Part shown: one piece after another, positions 33,598-42,284 of the stretch
Position numbering within the stretch: the first letter of the stretch is position 1
How the letters are laid out: each line of letters starts with the position of its first letter
Source of the DNA: Bacteroidales bacterium
GTDB taxonomy: Bacteria; Bacteroidota; Bacteroidia; Bacteroidales; P3
DNA: 58,950 bases
Direction of reading: 5' to 3'
Assembly: GCA_024400545.1 (NCBI GenBank)
Contig: JAKSMO010000005.1
Span: 1-58,950 of the forward strand
Notes under the pieces: generated by a model
The model's input: the letters and a program-made list of their open reading frames with translations, nothing else
Database searches by the model: none
Told to the model about the DNA's origin: nothing
Program-made: the position numbers and the translations under genes

Positions 33598-34110
33598 TTA
33601 TTTTCTAATTTTGGTCAAATAATTCAAAACTTGGGTTAAATATTGCTGCAGTTGAATGGGACCCTCGCCACGAATGATAAGGTCGTAAGTATTTTCCACA
33701 AGCCGCTGCATCGGCACTGTGGTGTCGTGGTAGCACACGCGCAGATTGGAATTGGCGTTGAGGGTGATGTACAGTCCAAAAATATCGTTGGTAGGCGTAG
33801 TGTCTATCAACAAATCGTAGTTGTAGCTAGTAAAAAGAAGCGAGAATTCCGATTTGGGGAATCCGTATTTGTCGATCAGGTCGTCGCAGAACTGTGGCAG
33901 CACAATCTTGCGCACCATAAGTCCGCGATTCTGCATGGCACGAACAAATTGCTCAAAAACAATTTCGTCCTCGTTTGAGAGGTTGCTGGCTATGAGGCCA
34001 ATGCTGCGCAGTTGGTCCAAAGGCACAATGCGGCGCTTGTGAGGGCGGGCGGCCATCACATTCAGCATATTCTGCTTGCGTTGCTCTCTTATTTTATCAA
34101 CGGGGTTCAC
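33598..34110 (-). CDS. DUF6913-family cytoplasmic protein
   Basis: The 170-residue protein has no signal peptide. It begins with a basic segment ([20 protein letters not shown]) and then an alternating alpha/beta body: [20 protein letters not shown], then [18 protein letters not shown], then [19 protein letters not shown] recognise it as the Bacteroidota family DUF6913, often next to dapA; no function is known. Here it overlaps the rnhB end by 4 bases (ATGA) and precedes dapA by 16 bases, so it belongs to the same operon. Confidence 0.82.
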   Translation of the reverse strand: MNPVDKIREQRKQNMLNVMAARPHKRRIVPLDQLRSIGLIASNLSNEDEIVFEQFVRAMQNRGLMVRKIVLPQFCDDLIDKYGFPKSEFSLLFTSYNYDLLIDTTPTNDIFGLYITLNANSNLRVCYHDTTVPMQRLVENTYDLIIRGEGPIQLQQYLTQVLNYLTKIRK

Positions 34111-34697
34111 TTCTTATCTTCTTTAGTTAGTTTGAATGTCATACGGTGAATGGGCGAGGGGCCGTATTCCTTGAGTGCGGCATAGTGGGCAGCAGTGGGG
34201 TAGCCCTTGTGCCGGTCAAAGCCGTATTGAGGATACTTCTCGTGCATCTGTTTCATGTAGTCGTCGCGCCAGGTCTTGGCCAGGATGGAGGCCGCAGCTA
34301 TCGACATATACTTGCCGTCGCCCTTCACAATGGTGTGGTAGGGTATTAGGCTTTCGGGGTAGAATCGGTTGCCGTCTATCAGCAGCAGTTCGGGCTCGAT
34401 GGGTAGCTTGGCCACGGCCAGATTCATGGCGTGCATAGAGGCCCGCAGAATGTTGGTGCGGTCAATCTCTTCGGGCTGCACCGATGCCACTGCCCAACAC
34501 ACACTCTCGTAATATATCATATCACGCAGTTCGTAGCGTTGCTTCTCGGTCAGTTGCTTTGAATCGTTCAACTTTTCGTCGTGAAAGTCCTTCGGCAACA
34601 TCACCGCAGCAGCAAACACTGCGCCCGCCAGGCAGCCACGTCCGGCCTCGTCGCAGCCGCATTCGGCCAAATCGGGAGTGTATTGTGATAGTAGCAT
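34107..34697 (-). CDS. rnhB: Ribonuclease HII
   Basis: The 196-residue protein carries the RNase HII signature [15 protein letters not shown] (D-E-G triad start, near residue 13), [11 protein letters not shown], and the later acidic site LLIDGNRFY and [10 protein letters not shown]. It cleaves the RNA strand of RNA/DNA hybrids and removes misincorporated ribonucleotides. Its start is 3 bases after the DUF6427 stop and its end overlaps DUF6913 by 4 bases. Confidence 0.96.
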   Translation of the reverse strand: MLLSQYTPDLAECGCDEAGRGCLAGAVFAAAVMLPKDFHDEKLNDSKQLTEKQRYELRDMIYYESVCWAVASVQPEEIDRTNILRASMHAMNLAVAKLPIEPELLLIDGNRFYPESLIPYHTIVKGDGKYMSIAAASILAKTWRDDYMKQMHEKYPQYGFDRHKGYPTAAHYAALKEYGPSPIHRMTFKLTKEDKK

Positions 34698-34700
34698 TGT

Positions 34701-35660
34701 TTATAGGATATTGTATATGATGCAGGCAGCGATAATGATCAGGAAACAGATGTTGGCACCAGCCTCTTTTCGTCTCGACTCGACAAACAGTGCTGTGGCG
34801 CAGCAGGCAAAAGGCACCGAGAAACTCTGCGTTTCGATGGGCACCAGATGGCTGTACATTGTGTAGAGTATTCCTCCAATGATGAAGACCATGATAGTGG
34901 TGGTGTTCTTTTGCAGGTTAACGGTGCTGCTCTGGGTGTTTACCGATATGGCCACCAGTCCCAGCAGCAATATGAGGATGAAGGCAACGCTCATTGCCCA
35001 GTTCGTCACAGTGTGGGTGAATTTGATGTCGATGTCGGTCATTTCGTAGAACAACAAGTAGTTGCGATAAAACATCTCACCAGTCATATAATAATAGGTC
35101 TCCACCAGGATGTAGGGTGCCAAAATGCCGAGAATCAGCATCGTCCAGTCGCGCCAGTTGTAAAGGCTGTAGTTGAACATATTGAAAATCAGCGGCACAT
35201 AGAACACCATCATGGCAGGGCAGAAGATTGTGGCTAGCGACATTAGGCTAGCGGCGCCAAAGGTTTTGTCGATAGTAAGCGAGAGCAGTGTGCTGGTAAT
35301 CATCATCTGGCTGATGGCCAAGATGAGCAGTGTGTTGCCCAAAATCATGGGGGTGAGGGTAGGGGAGCCTACGCTCATGGCCAGCACATAGAACAATGCC
35401 GGCATCATGGTGTTTTGTGGTATGATTTTGTACTGATAAAGCAGACTGTTGAGCAGCACAGCTTGGAAAATAACCAACAGATAGGCTATGATAGCGCCAG
35501 CACGCATCGAGAGATGGCTGGTAAGCCAGTAGAATATAGGGCCGCCACCATCAATAGGTATGGGCTGTGGGTGGATAAACACACCCATCCACATGGCCAA
35601 CGACACTATCAGTATGATGACAGATTGGGTATAAACGTCTGTTCTAAAAATCTTCAGCAT
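34701..35660 (-). CDS. DUF6427-family polytopic membrane protein
   Basis: I start at the ATG at 35660 (MLKIFRTDVYTQSVI); an upstream ATG adds 18 residues and overlaps the preceding gene. The 319-residue protein has about nine hydrophobic helices (for example SVIILIVSLAMWMGVFI, GAIIAYLLVIFQAVLLNSLL, ILGNTLLILAISQMMITSTL). It fits the Bacteroidota family DUF6427, of unknown function and often near rnhB or prenyl/quinone genes. It is 20 bases after the subtilase gene and 3 before rnhB. Confidence 0.8.
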   Translation of the reverse strand: MLKIFRTDVYTQSVIILIVSLAMWMGVFIHPQPIPIDGGGPIFYWLTSHLSMRAGAIIAYLLVIFQAVLLNSLLYQYKIIPQNTMMPALFYVLAMSVGSPTLTPMILGNTLLILAISQMMITSTLLSLTIDKTFGAASLMSLATIFCPAMMVFYVPLIFNMFNYSLYNWRDWTMLILGILAPYILVETYYYMTGEMFYRNYLLFYEMTDIDIKFTHTVTNWAMSVAFILILLLGLVAISVNTQSSTVNLQKNTTTIMVFIIGGILYTMYSHLVPIETQSFSVPFACCATALFVESRRKEAGANICFLIIIAACIIYNIL

Positions 35661-35680
35661 TGGCTTAGGAATGATATTTT

Positions 35681-37804
35681 TTAGTGAATGAGACGAGCGT
35701 TGCGTGCACCGCATTTCACCACATACACGCCGTGAGGCAGGGTGGTGATGTCTATCACGCCTTCCATGGTGATGCTTTGGCTTTTTACCACGCTACCGTT
35801 GATGTTGTAGATGGTCACCATCTCGGGGGTGTGGCGGCCTGTCAGCACCGTAACCTGGTTGGCGGCAGGATTGGGATAAACCTGCAGCGATTTGGCAAAC
35901 CAGGACTCGTCGGCTTCGGCAATATCTACATGTGCCAGCGCCTCGTTCACGGCAGCTAGTGCGTCGGCCTTGCCCCAGCCCCATGTGTTGCTGATGCTGT
36001 CGCGGGCGTGCAACGGACCCGTCTGTTCGTCGTTGCGGGCGGTGGAGCAGAGGATTTCCTTCACTTGTGCGGGACTCATATTGGGGTTGGCTTCAAGCAT
36101 CAGCGCCACGATACCGGTAACGGCAGGACCCGACATCGAGGTGCCCGACATCTTGGCCCATTTGTATTCTCTACCCGCATAGGAGTAGGTCATCACGGCA
36201 GTATAGACTTCGGTAGTGTGTGAGTTGAGCGAGGAAACCACGTTCACGCCAGGAGCCGAAATCTCAGGTTTGTGGCGTCCGTCGATAATAGGACCGTGAC
36301 TGGAAAAACCGGCCAGCATGCCGGGTTCGGGAGTGCCGTCAGGTTTCTTGCTGTCGGCCATGTGGGCTGCCACGGCAATGCAGGCTTCAGCGCAAGCAGG
36401 TTCGCCAACACTGTATTCGTTGTCGCCACGAGTGTAGTCCAAAGAATTGCCGCGGGTGAATTCGCCACCCATGTTGCCGGCACCGTTGTCAAGGTTGGCC
36501 AGGTTCCACACATGTACCGTGCCCGACTGTGCGGTAACGGCGATATGAATCTTATAGTTGGCATTCTTGTCCACATTCAGCAACATGTGCGGACGGTTGT
36601 TGAAGATATTGGCCTGCTCGATAGTGATGCGGAAAGGCATACGGGTTTCGCCGGCATATAATGCGCTGTCGATATAGCGGTCGCCATCGGCGGTGCTCAC
36701 CCAAGTGTAGCATACCGAGTCGGTGCCTCTTACCATGGCAAACGAAAGTTCAAAATTCTTGCCCTCTTCGCCCCAGAGCACAATGTTCTCGCCATTCTCT
36801 TGATAGCCGTAATAGTCGGCCAGCGAGCGCAGCGTGTCGTTTCTGTTGGGGGTAAAGGTTTTGGATAGGTGGAAATAGTCGTTGCCACAGTTGCCGGCGC
36901 TCACAACAAACACGATGCCGCTGTCGCTCCAGTTGTTGATGGCCTGGCTGGCCAGCGAGGTGCCGTCGATGGGGCCCAGCGTGTACATACCCCAGCTATT
37001 GTTGATTACCAGTCGCTTGCCTTCTTGCTTGGCCACATTGTGCATCCAATGCACGGCATCCATCCACGAAGCCAGGTCGAGATGGAACGAAGCGAAAAGC
37101 AGATTGGCATAAGGTGCCTGGCCTATATAGTTGTTGTCAATACCACGTCCGGCGCTGATACCAGCCACATGGGTGCCGTGGGTTGCGTAGCCGTAAAGTC
37201 CGGCAGTGTCGCACTCGGCCTGCAACAGGTCGTGACGGTTGGTGAAAACGGTGCCGTAGTCAAAGCCTTCGGGTGCGGGACCGCTCAAACGAAACTGGTC
37301 CCAGGCCTGCAGTAAGCGGCGGTTGTCTTGTCCGTTGTTGTTGAAATTGGGGTGCTTGTAGTCAAAGCCCCAGTCGGTGATGCCGATTATCACGTCTTTG
37401 CCAGTATAGGCCTGCGGCAGTCCGAGACCTTCCTGCACGCTGTCGGTGCGGGTGTCGGTGCGGGTGCGGTTAAGCAGGGGGAACACTTTTTCCGAAACGG
37501 TGTACTGCAGCACCTCGGCGCTGTTGTCCACCATCCACATCTTGGCCAGTGGCACGCGCAGGGTTACAATATTGCCCGCTTGGGCACCCACCACTATACC
37601 TTGCTTGGCAAAAGTTTGGGCGTTGAAACTGCTGCTCACCTTGGCGATCAGTCTCACTTGTTCGTTACCATCTTTGGCCTGTGCGGCACGCTGCAGTTCG
37701 ATCTGCGACACTGCGTCGCACTTGCTGTTCTTGTTCAGCTGCTGGGATTGTCCCATGGCCGTGAAGGCCAGCATTGTTGCAAAAACGAATAATAATTTGC
37801 GCAT
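35681..37804 (-). CDS. Secreted subtilisin-like (S8) serine protease with T9SS sorting domain
   Basis: The 707-residue protein has a signal peptide (LLFVFATMLAFTAMGQ) and a short pro-region. The catalytic triad is in order: Asp in IIGITDWGFDYKHP, His in YATHGTHVAGISAG and Ser in MSGTSMSGPAVTGIVALML. A jelly-roll-like insert lies between His and Ser (about 330-460). The last 75 residues are a type-A T9SS sorting domain (LQVYPNPAANQVTV, VTIYNINGSVV, LPHGVYVVKCGARNARLIH). It is secreted across the outer membrane. It follows the MORN gene by 55 bases. No T9SS component gene is in the window. Confidence 0.93.
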   Translation of the reverse strand: MRKLLFVFATMLAFTAMGQSQQLNKNSKCDAVSQIELQRAAQAKDGNEQVRLIAKVSSSFNAQTFAKQGIVVGAQAGNIVTLRVPLAKMWMVDNSAEVLQYTVSEKVFPLLNRTRTDTRTDSVQEGLGLPQAYTGKDVIIGITDWGFDYKHPNFNNNGQDNRRLLQAWDQFRLSGPAPEGFDYGTVFTNRHDLLQAECDTAGLYGYATHGTHVAGISAGRGIDNNYIGQAPYANLLFASFHLDLASWMDAVHWMHNVAKQEGKRLVINNSWGMYTLGPIDGTSLASQAINNWSDSGIVFVVSAGNCGNDYFHLSKTFTPNRNDTLRSLADYYGYQENGENIVLWGEEGKNFELSFAMVRGTDSVCYTWVSTADGDRYIDSALYAGETRMPFRITIEQANIFNNRPHMLLNVDKNANYKIHIAVTAQSGTVHVWNLANLDNGAGNMGGEFTRGNSLDYTRGDNEYSVGEPACAEACIAVAAHMADSKKPDGTPEPGMLAGFSSHGPIIDGRHKPEISAPGVNVVSSLNSHTTEVYTAVMTYSYAGREYKWAKMSGTSMSGPAVTGIVALMLEANPNMSPAQVKEILCSTARNDEQTGPLHARDSISNTWGWGKADALAAVNEALAHVDIAEADESWFAKSLQVYPNPAANQVTVLTGRHTPEMVTIYNINGSVVKSQSITMEGVIDITTLPHGVYVVKCGARNARLIH

Positions 37805-37859
37805 ATCTTTAGTTTAATTTCAGTTTCAAATTCAAAAAAAGGTTGATTGTTGTTGGTGG

Positions 37860-38558
37860 CTATTCTTCGTCGGAGGCACTGTGCAACTCCAGTTTCGAAT
37901 TGCCCGATCCTATTTCCTCCACCAGTTTGCCGTTCTCCCAATATCCGTGCACGCTCTCGCAGAGGCGGGTGTTGGTGTAAATTCCTTCGCCGTGGAACTT
38001 GCCTTCAGCAAAGTGCCCGATATATTTGGTGCCGCTGGCATACACATATTCGCCGTATCCGTCCATCTTGCCCGCTTTCCAATCGCCGGTGTAGTGTGCG
38101 CCATTGGGCCAGAGGCGGGTGCCTACACCCTCGGGCTGACCGTTCACCAGCTCGCCCTCGTAGCTGCCGCCTTTAGCATAAGTCATCTTGCCTTTGCCGG
38201 TCTGGTTTTCGCCATCGGTAAAATCGGCCTCCAGCACATCGCCGTTAGGGTAGAAGAAAGTGCCTTCGCCACGAATTTTACCGTGGTCCCAGCTGCCCTC
38301 GTATCGTCCGCCGGCTTTGTATTGGTAGGTGCCCTGGCCTTGTTGTAGGCCGTGCACCCAGTCGCCCTCATACACGTCGCCGTTTTTGAAAGTCATTTTG
38401 CCTTTGCCGTGCGAATATTTCACGTCGTCGATGGTGCCCTCATACACATTTCCTCCCTTAAACTTCACTTTTACCACTTTTTGGGCGTGACTTAAGTGGT
38501 TGGCCAATAATATTATTGACAAAAATAAAGTGCGGATTATGTGTTTAATGCGTGTCAT
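37860..38558 (-). CDS. Secreted MORN-repeat protein
   Basis: The 232-residue protein has a signal peptide (LFLSIILLANHLSHAQ) and then about seven MORN repeats of the form Y-x-G-x-W-x-x-G-x-x-x-G-x-G, for example YEGDWVHGLQQGQGTYQY, YEGSWDHGKIRGEGTFFYP and YTGDWKAGKMDGYGEYVY. MORN arrays form stiff beta-hairpin rods that mediate contacts with lipids or proteins. It starts a long minus-strand gene run, with a -7 box (38570-38577) only about 11 nt from the start codon, so the leader must be very short. Its function here is unknown. Confidence 0.85.
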   Translation of the reverse strand: MTRIKHIIRTLFLSIILLANHLSHAQKVVKVKFKGGNVYEGTIDDVKYSHGKGKMTFKNGDVYEGDWVHGLQQGQGTYQYKAGGRYEGSWDHGKIRGEGTFFYPNGDVLEADFTDGENQTGKGKMTYAKGGSYEGELVNGQPEGVGTRLWPNGAHYTGDWKAGKMDGYGEYVYASGTKYIGHFAEGKFHGEGIYTNTRLCESVHGYWENGKLVEEIGSGNSKLELHSASDEE

Positions 38559-38569
38559 ATATTTTTTTG

Positions 38570-38577
38570 CAAAGATA
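38570..38577 (-). promoter_or_regulatory. Bacteroidota -7 box for the MORN gene (TATCTTTG)
   Basis: The minus strand reads TATCTTTG with its last base 11 nt before the MORN start codon, predicting a leader of only about 5-8 nt. Confidence 0.65.
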
Positions 38578-38690
38578 CAAAAAAAAAAGCAATTATTATG
38601 TATTTTATATAAATTTTCTCAAATGATGATTTTCTCACTTTTTTGATGCATCTATTTGGCTTCGCAAAACCATCTTTTGGGTCACACAAA

Positions 38691-38757
38691 AGCTCCGATA
38701 GGCCTGACGGAGCTACGACGGAGCTTCAGCGAAGGTAAAGCGGAGCTTCTGTGATGG
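38691..38757. repeat. CGGAGCT repeat cluster
   Basis: AGCTCCG (38691-38697) is followed by CGGAGCT at 38708, 38719 and 38741. The first can pair with any of the other three, giving alternative hairpins. A 17-nt direct repeat with a few mismatches (GCTTCNGNGANGGTAAA, at about 38723 and 38745) overlaps it. Confidence 0.6.
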
Positions 38758-38815
38758 TAAAATGGTCGAATTTTGTGTTAAGAAAGTTTGCCAGCATTGT
38801 TTTTTCATAATATGA

Positions 38816-39082
38816 TTTGGCTAATCAAAAAAAATGTCGTAACTTTGCATTTACCTAAAGACGGATTGGTGTCGTGCATTCGTTTGATGTTCAGCTTAAT
38901 GTGATTTGTTTTTATGTTTGGTTGGCTGTACAAATCAGGATGGAGTTGCCTCCGGCGTCGTTTGGGAGAGTTGGATTTAAAATTAACAAAAAATCGCCGA
39001 TTGAGTCTAAGTATATGCTTAGATATTTTTCCTGTTTTTTCATCTTCAGGGGAGCGTCGTGAGACGTTCCCCTAATTTAATT
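38816..39082 (+). ncRNA. Candidate small RNA: consensus promoter to terminator
   Basis: TTTG at 38816-38819 and TAACTTTG at 38840-38847 (20-nt spacer) form a near-consensus Bacteroidota promoter. About 200 nt downstream a terminator hairpin (GGGGAGCGTC / GACGTTCCCC, 39049-39072, 4-nt loop) is followed by a T-rich run. In between is another hairpin, TCTAAG/CTTAGA near 39006-39023. korA has its own -7 box after the terminator, so this is a separate transcript of about 220 nt. A 62-codon GTG-start frame (38874-39062) and a 40-codon ATG-start frame end in the terminator loop; neither resembles a known protein. RNA is the likelier product. Confidence 0.5.
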
Positions 39083-39197
39083 TTTCTTTGCGTTAGAACA
39101 AAGATTTTTGGCACAATTCACAGCTCATAATCAGCTATCAACACTGATTTGTTTATTCATTTCGCACATAAAAAAATGCTATTAGCAAAATTATTAG

Positions 39198-39205
39198 TAT
39201 CTTTG
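39198..39205 (+). promoter_or_regulatory. Bacteroidota -7 box for korA-korB (TATCTTTG)
   Basis: TATCTTTG lies 43 nt upstream of the korA start and after the terminator at 39049-39072. The -33 region is A/T-rich without a clear TTTG. Confidence 0.68.
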
Positions 39206-39248
39206 CAGAATATTAATTTAGAATTATTGTACATAAAATATCTTAAAT

Positions 39249-41090
39249 ATGTCAAAAAATCAGATAGTTAACAAAGAGGACCTCGTGGTCCGTTTCGCTG
39301 GCGATTCTGGTGATGGTATGCAGCTTTCGGGCACTTTGTTCTCCGATGCTTCGGCTCTCACCGGTAACGATATTGCCACTTTCCCCGACTATCCCGCCGA
39401 AATCCGTGCTCCCCACAACACTATTGCTGGTGTGTCGGGTTATCAGGTGCACGTAGGAAACCATATTTATAGCTCCGGCGACAAGTGCGATATTCTTGTG
39501 GCCATGAACCCCGCCTCCCTCAAGTCCAACCTTAAATGGGCAAAGAAGGGTGCAACCGTCATTGTGGATATCGATACCTTTACCGACACTGCTTTGCAGA
39601 AGGCTGGTATCACCGACGATCCATTTAGTGATGAGATGGAACGCGAGTACACCATTATCAAAGCGCCTATCTCCTCGTTCACTTTCCGCATTGGTCAGTC
39701 GCAGGGAGCCGACAAGAAGACTTCCGACAAGAGCCGCAACATGTTTGCCCTCGGTATCATCTTCTTTATGACCAACCACACCCTCGACCTTACTTTCCGC
39801 TACATCGAGCGCAAGTTTGCCAAGAAACCCAACGTTATCATGCTCAACAAGGCCGTGCTGACCGAGGGTTATGAATATGCCGAAAAACTTGAGGTTATCC
39901 ACTCTAAGATTGTGGATGTGGCCAAATGCACCGATATGCCCAAGGGTCGTTACCGCAATATCACCGGCAACGTGGCCACGGCATGGGGCTTGTTGGCTGC
40001 TGCCGAGCGCAGTGGTCGCACCCTGTTCCTGGGTAGTTACCCTATCACCCCCGCCACTGATATTATGGTGGAGCTGGCCAAGAACAAAGGCCTGGGTGCT
40101 CGCGTGTTTCAGGCTGAGGACGAGATTGCTGGCATTTGCTCTGCCATTGGTGCCAGCTATGCTGGTGCATTGGCTTGCACTTCCACTTCCGGCCCTGGCT
40201 TGTCGCTGAAGAGCGAGGCCTTGGGTTTGGCTGTGATGACCGAGCTGCCTTTGGTGGTTATCGACGTGCAGCGTGGCGGTCCTTCCACGGGTCTGCCTAC
40301 CAAGACCGAGCAGAGCGACCTCGTTCAGGCTCTCTATGGCCGCAACGGTGAGGCTCCCCTGGTGGTGCTTGCCGCATCTAGCAGTGCCAACTGTTTCTAT
40401 TGGGCATACAACGCAGCCAAGATTGCCTTGGAGCACATGACCCCTGTCATTCTGCTTACCGACGGTTATTTGGGCAATGGCTCTCAGTTGTTCCGCATCC
40501 CGAAGGTGGCCGATCTGCCCAGCATCACTCCCCGATTGGCAACTCCTAACGATCCCGAATATCGTCCCTATCGTCGCGACCCCGAAACCCTGGCACGCGA
40601 ATGGGCTCTTCCCGGCATGGAAGGCCTCAGCCACCGTGTTGGCGGCTTGGAGAAATGTCCCGACGGTCCGCTGAGCATCGACCCCGAAAACCATGCTCTC
40701 ATGACCGAGATGCGTCAGGAAAAGGTGAATCGTGTGGCCAACTACATTCCCGAACAGGAAGTGACTGGCAACCCCGATGCCGACCTGCTCGTGGTGGGTT
40801 GGGGTGGCACCTCGGGTGCGCTCACCCTGGCAGTAGAAGAGTTGAACAACGAAGGCCACAAGGTGGCTTACACCCATTTCAACTATATCTGCCCCCTGCC
40901 CAAGAACACAGGCGATATTCTCCGCAAATATAAGAAAATTGTTGTGTGCGAGCTGAACAAGGGCCAGTTCCTTGGCTATCTCCGCACCCAGTTCCCCGAA
41001 TGCCCCATGCGCCCCTACAATAAGGTGATGGGTCTGCCTTTCGAGGTTGGCGAGTTAAAGGATTGTTTCACCAAAATCTTAGCAGAATAG
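39249..41090 (+). CDS. korA: 2-oxoacid:ferredoxin oxidoreductase, alpha subunit (gamma-alpha fusion)
   Basis: The 613-residue subunit fuses the gamma domain (residues 1-190, VVRFAGDSGDGMQLSGTLF) to the alpha domain. Alpha shows the typical GSYPITPATDIMVELAKNKG, AEDEIAGICSAIGASYAGA, CTSTSGPGLSLKSEALGLAV and the family mark RGGPSTGLPTKTEQSDL. It oxidatively decarboxylates a 2-oxoacid, probably 2-oxoglutarate (Kor type), to acyl-CoA while reducing ferredoxin; the reverse reaction serves reductive CO2 fixation into the TCA branch. korB follows after 114 bases. No delta (ferredoxin) subunit gene is present, which is normal for two-subunit Kor enzymes. Pyruvate or isobutyrate-type substrates are less likely alternatives. 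Confidence 0.9.
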   Translation: MSKNQIVNKEDLVVRFAGDSGDGMQLSGTLFSDASALTGNDIATFPDYPAEIRAPHNTIAGVSGYQVHVGNHIYSSGDKCDILVAMNPASLKSNLKWAKKGATVIVDIDTFTDTALQKAGITDDPFSDEMEREYTIIKAPISSFTFRIGQSQGADKKTSDKSRNMFALGIIFFMTNHTLDLTFRYIERKFAKKPNVIMLNKAVLTEGYEYAEKLEVIHSKIVDVAKCTDMPKGRYRNITGNVATAWGLLAAAERSGRTLFLGSYPITPATDIMVELAKNKGLGARVFQAEDEIAGICSAIGASYAGALACTSTSGPGLSLKSEALGLAVMTELPLVVIDVQRGGPSTGLPTKTEQSDLVQALYGRNGEAPLVVLAASSSANCFYWAYNAAKIALEHMTPVILLTDGYLGNGSQLFRIPKVADLPSITPRLATPNDPEYRPYRRDPETLAREWALPGMEGLSHRVGGLEKCPDGPLSIDPENHALMTEMRQEKVNRVANYIPEQEVTGNPDADLLVVGWGGTSGALTLAVEELNNEGHKVAYTHFNYICPLPKNTGDILRKYKKIVVCELNKGQFLGYLRTQFPECPMRPYNKVMGLPFEVGELKDCFTKILAE

Positions 41091-41204
41091 TATAGATTGG
41101 TATTTGGGTTGGAGTGTTAGCCATAAAGATTCTTTTCGATTTTTATACAAATAACTCTCAGCCCCAGCATCAGTAATACATTATAACATAAAAACAACAA
41201 TACT

Positions 41205-42236
41205 ATGGCAAAGAGACATTTCGTTCCCAAAGCGGACGTACAATATACTAAGGCTGACTTCGCCAGCGACCAGATGGTGAAATGGTGTCCCGGCTGCGGC
41301 GACCACGCCATCCTTTCCTCTCTCCTCAATGTTTTTCCCCGTGTGGGCCATAAGAAAGAGAATATCTGCATGGTGTCCGGTATCGGCTGCTCTTCGCGTA
41401 TCCCTTATTATGTGGATTCTTATGGTTTCCACAGCATCCACGGTCGCGCCTGCGCAGTGGCTACTGGTGTGAAACTGGCCAATCCCGCCCTCAGCGTGTG
41501 GGTAAATATGGGCGATGGCGACTCCATGGCTATCGGCGGTAACCACTTGATCCATGCCGTGCGTCGCAATCAGGATTTCAACATCACGATCTTCAACAAT
41601 GAGATTTACGGCCTCACCAAAGGTCAGTACAGTCCTACCACCAAATTTGGTCAGATTACCAAGACCTCGCCTTTTGGCACCATCGATTTCCCCTTCCACC
41701 CTGGTGAGTTGGTGATGGGTGCACAAGGGTCGTTCTTCGCACGTTCGCTCGACTGCGTGCCCGCACTGACAACCGACATTATGGAGCGTGCCGCCAAGCA
41801 CGACGGCTGCAGCGTGGTGGAAGTGTTGCAGAACTGTATGATCTTTAACGACAAGACTCATGCTGCCATCACCACTCCCGATGTGCGCGACGACCGCACC
41901 ATCGTGCTGGAGCATGGCAAACCCATGATCTTTGGTAAGAATCGCGACAAGGGCCTGCGTTTCAACGGCCGCCATTTCGAGGTGGTTACCATTGGCGAAA
42001 ACGGCGTTACTGTCAACGATTTGATGGTGCACGACGAAACCACCGAGGACACCGGTATCCACATGTCGTTGGCCCGCATGGGCGGCGACCTGCCTGTGGC
42101 TCTTGGTGTTATCCGCAATGTGAACAAACCCTCCTACACCGAACTTTACGAAAACCAGATGGATGAGGCCATGGGTGCTTGCAAATACAAGTGCGTTGAC
42201 GACCTGCTCAACTCTGGCGACACCTGGGAAGTGTAG
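41205..42236 (+). CDS. korB: 2-oxoacid:ferredoxin oxidoreductase, beta subunit (TPP-binding)
   Basis: The 343-residue beta subunit binds thiamine diphosphate: GDGDSMAIGGNHLIHAVRRN and DFNITIFNN form the TPP motif. The Fe-S cysteines begin with WCPGCGDHA (near residue 28) and SGIGCSS (near 61). GLTKGQYSPTT matches the KorB loop. It partners KorA and passes electrons to ferredoxin. The gap of 114 bases to korA contains no terminator hairpin, so cotranscription is likely. valS starts 48 bases after the stop. Confidence 0.93.
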   Translation: MAKRHFVPKADVQYTKADFASDQMVKWCPGCGDHAILSSLLNVFPRVGHKKENICMVSGIGCSSRIPYYVDSYGFHSIHGRACAVATGVKLANPALSVWVNMGDGDSMAIGGNHLIHAVRRNQDFNITIFNNEIYGLTKGQYSPTTKFGQITKTSPFGTIDFPFHPGELVMGAQGSFFARSLDCVPALTTDIMERAAKHDGCSVVEVLQNCMIFNDKTHAAITTPDVRDDRTIVLEHGKPMIFGKNRDKGLRFNGRHFEVVTIGENGVTVNDLMVHDETTEDTGIHMSLARMGGDLPVALGVIRNVNKPSYTELYENQMDEAMGACKYKCVDDLLNSGDTWEV

Positions 42237-42284
42237 CATCTGTTTTTGAATAAAAATAAGTCATTAATCTTTAATAATTATTAC

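Larger units (their letters stand above)
38559..39248. other. 690-bp strand-switch intergenic region
   Basis: The longest gap in the right-hand part of the window separates 14 kb of minus-strand genes from 18 kb of plus-strand genes. It holds the MORN promoter, a cluster of CGGAGCT repeats (38691-38749), a promoter-to-terminator unit (38816-39082) and the korA promoter (39198-39205). I see no DnaA boxes and no credible gene. Confidence 0.7.

Noticed and set aside
38874-39062. 62-codon protein gene in the strand-switch gap
   Set aside because: GTG start, no family resemblance, and its stop falls in the terminator loop; an RNA reading is preferred, though not proven.
38559-39248. Replication origin at the strand switch near parAB and dnaB
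   Set aside because: No DnaA-box cluster or AT-rich unwinding element with repeats; gene direction alone is weak evidence.
42246-42284. TTG start for valS adding 13 residues
   Set aside because: The ATG at 42285 gives the family's normal N-terminus; the extension is Asn/Lys-rich leader sequence.
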